11,856 bases of DNA from Leptolyngbyaceae cyanobacterium M65_K2018_010 (GTDB taxonomy: Bacteria; Cyanobacteriota; Cyanobacteriia; Phormidesmidales; Phormidesmidaceae), in the NCBI GenBank assembly GCA_015295885.1, contig DVEE01000482.1, positions 1 through 11,856 on the forward strand, given 5' to 3'. The position numbers and the translations under genes are program-made. Within the stretch, counting starts at the first letter, position 1; each line of letters starts with the position of its first letter. A model generated the notes under the pieces. That model searched no databases, was not told the origin of the DNA, and saw nothing but the letters and a program-made list of their open reading frames with translations. This document shows positions 7,265 to 11,856 of the stretch, piece by piece.

Positions 7265-7666
7265 TTAAACCTCTTCAGCTTGATCCGGCTCTCCACTACC
7301 CAACTGCGTGAGTCGAATATGCTTGCGCCCTAGGGAAATTTCAAACTCGTCGCCTGGCTTGAGACCCATCTGCTTAGTATAAGCAGAACCAATCAAAAGG
7401 TTGCCATTAGATTGAACTGTAATTTTGTAGCTGGCACTTCGTCCACCGCGCCCATTGCCGTTTTGGTTGCTATCCAAGTGAATGCCCTCCGCTTCAATCA
7501 AGGCATTCATGAACTTCATCATATTCACCCGAGGTTTGCCCGACGGCGTCAAGCTGTAGTAACCACAGGCCTTTGCCTTTTCCTCTTTGCTGAGGGATTC
7601 CAATTCTTTCACTTTTTGAACTAGCTCTGGGCCGGTCAGGGGTTTTACCTTGGTGTTTGTAGCCAT
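7265..7666 (-). CDS. cyAbrB family transcriptional regulator
   Basis: A 133-residue protein of the cyanobacterial AbrB-like family (relatives of Synechocystis Sll0359 and Sll0822). These are abundant DNA-binding proteins that tune carbon/nitrogen balance, hydrogenase and other genes. The N-terminal region (about 8-65) carries GPELVQKVKEL and ACGYYSLTPSGKPRVN. The AbrB-like fold covers about 78-121, with GNLLIGSAYTKQMGLKPGDEFEI. The AbrB domain is C-terminal, the reverse of Bacillus AbrB, as expected for cyAbrB. Cys34 is the only cysteine; the single conserved cysteine of AbrB2 is reported to be glutathionylated, so redox control is possible. The ATG at 7664-7666 is preferred; a TTG at 7675 would add three residues. 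It diverges from the Rrf2 gene. Which of the two cyAbrB clades it belongs to is not decided here. Confidence 0.93.
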   Translation of the reverse strand: MATNTKVKPLTGPELVQKVKELESLSKEEKAKACGYYSLTPSGKPRVNMMKFMNALIEAEGIHLDSNQNGNGRGGRSASYKITVQSNGNLLIGSAYTKQMGLKPGDEFEISLGRKHIRLTQLGSGEPDQAEEV

Positions 7667-7723
7667 TAACTTCAATCTCGTTTACAACAGCTTTAGGTTT
7701 CTTTTTTTTAACTCAGGTAGATG

Positions 7724-7752
7724 GTTATCTACTGAATCATGGGTAATGACAA
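7724..7752 (-). promoter_or_regulatory. Candidate sigma-70 promoter of cyAbrB
   Basis: On the minus strand TTGTCA (7747-7752) and GATAAC (7724-7729) are separated by exactly 17 bases, and the -10 lies 57 bases before the cyAbrB ATG. Matches are five of six and four of six to consensus. Assigned by eye. Confidence 0.45.
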
Positions 7753-7775
7753 CATGCCAAATGATACTACAGCCC

Positions 7776-7802
7776 CCCAAAAAATTGCATTCTTTTTTTG
7801 GG
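7776..7802. repeat. A/T-rich inverted repeat between the divergent regulators
   Basis: CCCAAAAAA (7776-7784) pairs with TTTTTTGGG (7794-7802), nine pairs around a 9-base spacer. It lies between the candidate cyAbrB promoter and the Rrf2 start, 26 bases before the latter. It could be an operator for either regulator or a hairpin. The octamer TGATACTA occurs on both sides, at 7762-7769 and 7822-7829, exactly 60 bases apart. Confidence 0.6.
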
Positions 7803-7828
7803 CACGACCGCAATGCTAGGCTGATACT

Positions 7829-8272
7829 ATGAAATTGACGACTCGCGGTCATTACAGTGTCAAAGCCCTGCTTGACTTGGCCCTTGAACCTGCCCATAAA
7901 GCCGTATCAGTAAGTAGGATTGCCACTCGCCAATCTCTCCCTTCTCCCTATCTAGAAAAACTGCTCATAGATTTGCGGCGAGCGGGTATTGTGGAATCGG
8001 TGCGGGGTCCTCAGGGGGGCTATCGGTTAGCGCGGCCCCCAAGACAAATATTCCTTGGCCAAATTTTAGAAGCCGTAGGGGAAACTATTGACCCCCTACC
8101 TCGCCATACCCCCCAGACGGATCAGGCGGAAGACTGGGTGACCTTTGCGGTGTGGCATCGTCTGTCCCACAAACTCAAAGAAGCTCTTTATAGTATTTCC
8201 CTGGAAGATTTGTACTTTGATGCCCGCAGTTGGCAAGCGGCCCAGGGAGATGATGTCAGCTATATGGTTTGA
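7829..8272 (+). CDS. Rrf2-family transcriptional regulator without cysteines
   Basis: A 147-residue Rrf2-type DNA-binding protein that starts with the family signature MKLTTRGHYSVKALLDLAL. The winged helix-turn-helix spans about 10-70, with SPYLEKLLIDLRRAGIVES for the recognition region and VRGPQGGYRLARP for the wing. IscR, NsrR and RirA hold an Fe-S cluster through cysteines between about 90 and 110; here that region (GETIDPLPRHTPQTDQAEDW) has none, and the whole protein contains no cysteine. It therefore cannot bind a cluster through cysteine and may sense something else or act through a partner. The ATG has AGG nine bases upstream. Its 3' end overlaps the cbiB start by about 20 bases, suggesting coupled translation, and it diverges from cyAbrB. 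Target genes are unknown; autoregulation is common in the family. Confidence 0.92.
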   Translation: MKLTTRGHYSVKALLDLALEPAHKAVSVSRIATRQSLPSPYLEKLLIDLRRAGIVESVRGPQGGYRLARPPRQIFLGQILEAVGETIDPLPRHTPQTDQAEDWVTFAVWHRLSHKLKEALYSISLEDLYFDARSWQAAQGDDVSYMV

Positions 8273-9248
8273 GCGGGGGCTGGTGCTGGTACTGGCGGCC
8301 GGCTTGGATTGGTGGTTGGGTGACCCCTGGGGTTGGCCTCACCCGGTTCAGGCTATGGGAGTTGTGATTGCCTGGGGCCGCAAGGGCATCCTAAAGGGCC
8401 ACCTACCGACCTGGGCAGAACGGGGTCTGGGGATTCTACTGGGTTTGGGGGTGATCCTAGGCAGTGGGTTACTGGCCTGGGGGGCTCTCTCCCTGGCCAG
8501 GGGAGTTCATCCCATTTTGGGTCTGGCCTGCGAAGTGATCCTCCTCGCCAGCTGCCTGGCAGGACGTAGCTTGCGGCGGGCCGCCGAAGAGGTCCTGGTA
8601 CCCTGGCAAAACGGAGATATGGCTGAAGCAAGGGCGCGCCTGCGCCTTTATGTTGGACGGGATACTGAGACCTTAGAAGCAGCGGAAATTCTGCGCGCCG
8701 TCATGGAAACCGTCAGCGAAAATGCTACCGATGGGGTTTTAGCTCCCCTATTCTATGCGCTCCTAGGCACCCTGCTTGGGCCCCTAGGCCCAGTCCCTCT
8801 CACCCTGGCCTACAAGGCTGCGAGTACCCTAGATTCGATGATTGGCTACCGCGACCCTCCCTACACTCACCTGGGTTGGTTTAGCGCTCGCCTTGAGGAT
8901 GGTCTCACTTGGCTCCCCTGCCGGCTTACCGTCATCACGATTGCGGGTCTATCGGGTCAGCCAGGGCGAGTCTGGCAGCTCTGCTGTCGGGATGCGGCGG
9001 CTGACCCCAGCCCCAATGCCGGTTGGAGTCAATGTGCCTATGCGGCGGCCCTGGGCGTGCAACTGGGAGGCAGGAATCAGTATCGCGGTCAGGTGAAGTC
9101 TAAGCCCTTGCTAGGGGATCCAATTTATCCGATTACTCCCCAGCGGATTCGCCGAGCCCTGAACTTAACCCGGCAAGCTGTATTGGTTTGGCTCATGGTG
9201 GGCCTGGTTGCGATCGCCCTCAAGGGTTGGATAGTTTCCCCTCCCTAG
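8250..9248 (+). CDS. cbiB: Adenosylcobinamide-phosphate synthase CbiB/CobD
   Basis: A membrane enzyme of about 332 residues in late (pseudo)cobalamin synthesis that joins an aminopropanol-type side chain to adenosylcobyric acid. Conserved stretches are GDPWGWPHPVQAMG (24-37), ETVSENATDGVLAPLFYALLG (153-173), YKAASTLDSMIGYRDPPYTHLG (188-209), SARLEDGLTWLP (212-223) and SPNAGWSQCAYAAALGVQLGG (254-274). Hydrophobic segments lie near the N-terminus (about 59-80 and 85-104), in the middle (165-185) and at the C-terminus (310-327). The open frame extends back to 8145, but that extension lies inside the Rrf2 gene and is unlike the family. The paired ATGs at 8250 and 8253 follow AGGGAG and are preferred; a GTG at 8283 after GAGCGGGGG is also possible. 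No cobalamin riboswitch is seen upstream. Confidence 0.95.
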   Translation: MMSAIWFERGLVLVLAAGLDWWLGDPWGWPHPVQAMGVVIAWGRKGILKGHLPTWAERGLGILLGLGVILGSGLLAWGALSLARGVHPILGLACEVILLASCLAGRSLRRAAEEVLVPWQNGDMAEARARLRLYVGRDTETLEAAEILRAVMETVSENATDGVLAPLFYALLGTLLGPLGPVPLTLAYKAASTLDSMIGYRDPPYTHLGWFSARLEDGLTWLPCRLTVITIAGLSGQPGRVWQLCCRDAAADPSPNAGWSQCAYAAALGVQLGGRNQYRGQVKSKPLLGDPIYPITPQRIRRALNLTRQAVLVWLMVGLVAIALKGWIVSPP

Positions 9249-9281
9249 GCCCTAGCCAGTCGCAGAATGGCTAGGGCTAGG
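9244..9281. terminator. Hairpin spanning the cbiB stop codon, between convergent genes
   Basis: GCCCTAGCCA (9249-9258) and TGGCTAGGGC (9268-9277) form a perfect 10-bp stem around a 9-base loop, extended by CCTA (9244-9247) with TAGG (9278-9281) across one bulged base. The cbiB stop codon (9246-9248) is within the outer stem. No T-run follows on either strand. It lies between the ends of cbiB and the YbhB gene, so a bidirectional stop or 3'-end stabiliser is likely. Confidence 0.6.
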
Positions 9282-9331
9282 GCAGTCAGCCCCCTCCAAG
9301 GGTAGATGCGGTGGCTCAGCCCAGGATTGAC

Positions 9332-9793
9332 TCATCTCGGTTGCCGCTGATAACGGCCCATCACCTCAGCTGTCGCCAGCACATGTCCAACCATGGCCTG
9401 TTCCAGCTGGGCCTTAGTGGCCCCCGACGGCAAATTGAGATATCGATCGAGGGCATAGAGCTTAAAGTAGTAGCGGTGGGTGCCCGCCGGCGGGCAAGGA
9501 CCACCGTAGCCCATTTTGCCAAAATCATTGCGGCCTTGGTGGCCTCCCGCAGCCAGGCTGGGGGCAGCGGGGACGCCCTCGGGGAGGGCCGCGAGGTGAG
9601 CTGGCAAATCGTATATCACCCAGTGGACGAAGATCCCGCCTGGGGCATCGGGGTCATCACAAATCAAGGCAAAACTCTGGCTCCCGGCAGGACTGGCTTG
9701 CCAGGCCAGGGGCGGTGAGAGATCCGCGCCATCACAGGTATACCGGGAAGGAATTAACCCACTATCAGCAAAGGCAGAGGTCGTAATTTTCAT
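9332..9793 (-). CDS. YbhB/YbcL-type Raf-kinase-inhibitor-like (PEBP) protein
   Basis: A 153-residue single-domain protein of the phosphatidylethanolamine-binding protein superfamily, bacterial YbhB/YbcL branch. Family features are IPSRYTCDGADLSPPLAW (14-31), the anion-pocket stretch CDDPDAPGGIFVHWVIYDLP (45-64) and GYGGPCPPAGTHRYYFKLYALD (95-116). Length is normal and no signal peptide is present, so it is probably cytoplasmic. The biochemical role of the bacterial proteins is not settled; ligand binding rather than catalysis is assumed. The ATG at 9791-9793 has GGAG seven bases upstream and gives the usual N-terminus; an in-frame ATG at 9809-9811 would add six residues. It is convergent with cbiB and divergent from msrA. 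Confidence 0.94.
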   Translation of the reverse strand: MKITTSAFADSGLIPSRYTCDGADLSPPLAWQASPAGSQSFALICDDPDAPGGIFVHWVIYDLPAHLAALPEGVPAAPSLAAGGHQGRNDFGKMGYGGPCPPAGTHRYYFKLYALDRYLNLPSGATKAQLEQAMVGHVLATAEVMGRYQRQPR

Positions 9794-9919
9794 GGCCGAT
9801 CTCCCGATCATGGCACCAGATTACCCTTTGGTTTTAAATCAAAGAGGTTAGTCTGCCAGCCCTTTGTAATCAAGCTTAGAAGTTGCCAGCCGACTCAGCC
9901 CTAGCTCAGAAAGTTAGCC

Positions 9920-9925
9920 TATAGT
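9920..9925 (+). promoter_or_regulatory. Candidate -10 box for msrA
   Basis: TATAGT (five of six to consensus) lies 38 bases before the msrA ATG in the 170-base divergent gap. No good -35 hexamer lies at the usual distance. Confidence 0.33.
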
Positions 9926-9963
9926 GAACGTATACCGCTTAGCTACCGTTGCAGAGATTGTTT

Positions 9964-10629
9964 ATGGTTTTCTTTGGTTTAGGCAAAGGCAAAAAAACTG
10001 AACTGCCCACCCCCAGTGAGGCCCTACCTGGACGGTCCACCTCCATGCCCGTGCCCGATCAGCACTACGTCAACGGTCATGCCCTCAAGCCCCCTTTCCC
10101 CGCTGGCATGGAGCTGGCCATGTTTGGTATGGGCTGTTTTTGGGGGGCTGAGCGTAAATTCTGGCAACAGCAGGGAGTTTACTCAACCGCTGTGGGCTAC
10201 GCCGCCGGTTATACCCCAAATCCCACCTATCAGGAGGTTTGCTCCAATCTCACCGGCCACAATGAAGTAGTGCGGGTTGTATTTGACCCCCAGGTCGTAA
10301 GTTACGAACAGTTGCTCAAGATTTTCTGGGAAAACCACGATCCTACCCAGGGGATGCGCCAGGGCAATGATGTGGGCACTCAGTATCGTTCTGGCATCTA
10401 CGTTTATTCCGATCACCAACGCCAGCAGGCAGAAGCTTCTCGGCAGGCCTATCAGCAAGCTCTGACCCAGGCGGGCTATGGGGCTATCACGACGGAAATT
10501 CTGGAGGCGCCGGAGTTTTACTACGCCGAAGCTTACCACCAACAATATCTGGCCAAAAACCCCGGCGGATATTGTGGTTTAGGGGGTACCCAGGTGGCTT
10601 GCCCGATTGGCTTGGCGGTAGAAAGCTAG
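9964..10629 (+). CDS. msrA: Peptide-methionine (S)-S-oxide reductase MsrA
   Basis: A 221-residue enzyme that reduces S-methionine sulfoxide in proteins and as free amino acid, using thioredoxin. The catalytic Cys58 lies in GMGCFWGAE (56-63). Further family motifs are GYAAGYTPNPTYQEVCSNLTGHNEVV (78-103), DVGTQYRSGIY (136-146) and the C-terminal GGYCGLGGTQVACP (201-214). The last motif supplies Cys204 and Cys213 as resolving cysteines, the same arrangement as in E. coli and mammalian MsrA. An N-terminal extension of about 45 residues (LPTPSEALPGRS, HYVNG) is also seen in other long-form cyanobacterial and plant-type MsrA. The ATG at 9964 is preferred over a TTG at 9949; its ribosome-binding site is weak. 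The Nif3-like gene follows after 14 bases, so the two are probably co-transcribed. Confidence 0.97.
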   Translation: MVFFGLGKGKKTELPTPSEALPGRSTSMPVPDQHYVNGHALKPPFPAGMELAMFGMGCFWGAERKFWQQQGVYSTAVGYAAGYTPNPTYQEVCSNLTGHNEVVRVVFDPQVVSYEQLLKIFWENHDPTQGMRQGNDVGTQYRSGIYVYSDHQRQQAEASRQAYQQALTQAGYGAITTEILEAPEFYYAEAYHQQYLAKNPGGYCGLGGTQVACPIGLAVES

Positions 10630-10643
10630 GCCCCAATCCTGCC

Positions 10644-11474
10644 ATGGTTGCCTCCATTGGGGAACTTATTGATTGGCTAGAAGCTTGGGCCAACCCTGCC
10701 TGGCAAGAAAGCTGGGATAACTCTGGGTGGCAGGTGGAACCTGGGGTGCTGGACCAGCCGGCTGCCGTTCTAGTCTGCCTAACTCCAACCCTAGCGGTCA
10801 TGGAAGAAGCCCTGGCTCTGCGCGATCGGGGGATTGAGATTAACTTAATTCTGGCCCACCATCCCCTCATCTTCACCCCCCTGAAGTCGGTCACCCAGGG
10901 TCACCCGGTCGGTGCCATAGTGCGGTTAGCGATCCACTATGGCATTGGGGTTTATAGTGCCCACACCAATTTCGACCAAGTGCCCGATGGTACAGCGGAT
11001 GTGTTGGCCCAAGTTCTTGAGCTTCAAGCACCGGAGCCAGTGGTGCCAACCCAGTCGGGCTGGGGCTATGGGCGGGTGGGGAACCTACCCAGTCCCACCT
11101 CCTTAGAGGATCTCCTCCGGAACATTCAGGTTGCTCTGACCCCACCCCGGCTACTATACTCACCAGCGGCCCGTTTGGACCAGCGGATTAGCCGCATGGC
11201 GGTGTTGGGAGGCTCTGGCGCCAGCTTTTTGGAGGCGGTTGCCCAAACCGGTGCTCAAGCCTATCTCACTTCAGACTGCAAGTTTCATCAGTTTCAGGAG
11301 GGGCGCGATCGCAATTTGGTGCTCATCGATGCCGGGCACTATGCTACCGAAAGGCCCGCCTGTGCTCGGCTAGTCGAACGATTGCTCCAGCAGGGCGCCA
11401 GTTGGGCTCAACTGAGCGATCGCGATGAGGATTTCCGTCAATTTTTTGACTGGGATGAGGGGGCAATGCGGTAG
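10644..11474 (+). CDS. Nif3/DUF34-family dinuclear metal-binding protein
   Basis: A 276-residue protein of the YbgI/Nif3 (DUF34) family, ring-forming proteins with a two-metal site. Probable ligands are H72 and H73 in AHHPLIF, H107 and D111 in SAHTNFD, and H232 with E236 in DAGHYATE; TSDCKFHQ (209-216) is also conserved. Length fits the short form without the inserted PII-like domain. The family is often labelled GTP cyclohydrolase I type 2, but its physiological reaction is unsettled; metal handling or metabolite repair have been suggested. The open frame extends upstream to 10572 inside msrA; the ATG at 10644 gives the normal family start (MVASIGELIDWLEAWA). The 3' end overlaps the convergent secreted-protein gene by 37 bases. 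Two HIP1 octamers lie within it. Confidence 0.94.
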   Translation: MVASIGELIDWLEAWANPAWQESWDNSGWQVEPGVLDQPAAVLVCLTPTLAVMEEALALRDRGIEINLILAHHPLIFTPLKSVTQGHPVGAIVRLAIHYGIGVYSAHTNFDQVPDGTADVLAQVLELQAPEPVVPTQSGWGYGRVGNLPSPTSLEDLLRNIQVALTPPRLLYSPAARLDQRISRMAVLGGSGASFLEAVAQTGAQAYLTSDCKFHQFQEGRDRNLVLIDAGHYATERPACARLVERLLQQGASWAQLSDRDEDFRQFFDWDEGAMR

Positions 11475-11856
11475 CCCACTTGCCCGCAGGTAAACTCCAT
11501 CGTCGCCCGGTTAAGCGGGTCTGGCCCTAGCGGCTGCCAGTCCATGGGTTTTTCAGGGGCATTCACGACCACATCCCGAAATTGGCGAGAGGGGCAATCA
11601 TAGTCGGTGACGTAGGTGGTCTTGACCACGGAGTTGGAACGGCGGTCGAGGTAGTAGCTGTTAACCCGCGCCCGGCCGTGCCCCAAGTCTTGAATCGAGT
11701 CAAGGTCTACGAACTGTTGCTGGAGGTTTTGATCCTCGGAGGCCACCAGATGCCACTGGGTGGCCCCCACTGGAGCTGGGGCAGTGAGCCAAATCCAACC
11801 GATCCAACTCACCCAGCAGCCCCATAACAGCAGCCGCCTTAATCTAGCTGGAAACC
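11438..11856 (-). CDS. Small secreted protein, possibly surface-adhesin-E-like (5' end missing)
   Basis: The frame stays open from the stop codon at 11438-11440 to the right edge, so the start is probably outside the window. A GTG at 11810-11812 would give 124 residues but would cut the signal peptide. Reading further upstream gives RLRRLLLWGCWVSWIGWIW followed by LTAPAPVGA, a basic n-region, a hydrophobic core and a likely signal-peptidase site before TQW. The mature part is about 105 residues with FVDLDSIQDL, a beta-rich middle, and two cysteines (in DYDCPSRQFRD and EFTCGQ) that could form a disulfide. The WHLVASED...VDLDSIQ pattern is reminiscent of surface-adhesin-E-like proteins, but this is a weak likeness. 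It overlaps the 3' end of the Nif3-like gene. Confidence 0.72.
   Translation of the reverse strand, partial: FPARLRRLLLWGCWVSWIGWIWLTAPAPVGATQWHLVASEDQNLQQQFVDLDSIQDLGHGRARVNSYYLDRRSNSVVKTTYVTDYDCPSRQFRDVVVNAPEKPMDWQPLGPDPLNRATMEFTCGQVGYRIAPSSQSKN

Larger units (their letters stand above)
1395..11423. repeat. HIP1 octamers (GCGATCGC), eight dispersed copies
   Basis: The cyanobacterial palindrome GCGATCGC occurs at 1395-1402, 1719-1726, 2037-2044, 3813-3820, 4524-4531, 9210-9217, 11305-11312 and 11416-11423. The listed span covers all copies and is not one element. All lie inside genes. The density is far above chance and supports a cyanobacterial origin. Confidence 0.9.

Noticed and set aside
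7676..7828. Cobalamin riboswitch ahead of the Rrf2-cbiB pair
   Set aside because: No B12-box-like core was seen, and the gap is too short and A/T-rich for the large AdoCbl aptamer plus leader.
8353..8631. 92-codon minus-strand open frame inside cbiB
   Set aside because: It is antisense to recognised CbiB coding sequence and proline/glycine/arginine rich with no motif.
9311..9718. 135-codon plus-strand open frame antisense to the YbhB-like gene
   Set aside because: The minus-strand frame encodes a complete recognised protein with a good ribosome-binding site; the plus frame has no recognisable domain.
10487..11163. Minus-strand open frames across the msrA/Nif3 junction
   Set aside because: Both are antisense to well-recognised proteins and resemble no known family.
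1..11856. CRISPR array, tRNA, rRNA, insertion sequence or prophage genes
   Set aside because: No regularly spaced repeats, no tRNA-like cloverleaf and no transposase or phage-type protein were seen on either strand by reading.

Overview
The window looks like the chromosome of a GC-rich, probably filamentous or unicellular cyanobacterium. The evidence is a three-domain cyanobacterial flavodiiron protein, a cyAbrB regulator (a family typical of cyanobacteria), an SH3b-NlpC/P60 enzyme of the Anabaena/Nostoc type, and eight copies of the HIP1 octamer GCGATCGC. I see no rRNA, tRNA, CRISPR array, transposase or phage gene. Most of it reads as ordinary chromosomal housekeeping sequence.

Left part (1-2310), minus strand: a class-C flavodiiron protein with a complete diiron site, most likely Flv3, followed by the 5' part of a PsiE-family membrane protein that runs off the left edge. 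The flavodiiron upstream region carries a strong palindrome. Positions 2311-2640 hold no intact gene but contain coding-like debris in shifted frames.

Centre-left (2641-6896), minus strand: four closely packed genes probably transcribed right to left. They are an uncharacterised 489-residue membrane protein, an NlpC/P60 murein endopeptidase, a lysylphosphatidylglycerol-synthase-TM-like (flippase-like) membrane protein and a polyprenyl-phosphate-type family 2 glycosyltransferase. Together they suggest a cell-envelope module. A 368-base gap (6897-7264) upstream holds a candidate promoter and RNA-folding sequence with alternative pairings and a U5 tract.

Centre-right (7265-9248): cyAbrB (minus) and a cysteine-free Rrf2 regulator (plus) diverge from a 162-base region containing an A/T-rich inverted repeat. 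The Rrf2 gene overlaps cbiB, the cobalamin-pathway adenosylcobinamide-phosphate synthase. A hairpin that includes the cbiB stop codon separates it from the convergent YbhB/PEBP-family gene.

Right part (9332-11856): YbhB (minus) diverges from msrA, which is followed 14 bases later by a Nif3/DUF34 dinuclear-metal protein. The latter overlaps tail-to-tail with a small secreted protein whose 5' end lies beyond the right edge.

No clearly new defence or mobile system is visible. The best leads are the envelope cluster with its orphan membrane protein and structured leader, the cysteine-less Rrf2 coupled to cbiB, and the palindrome ahead of the flavodiiron gene.
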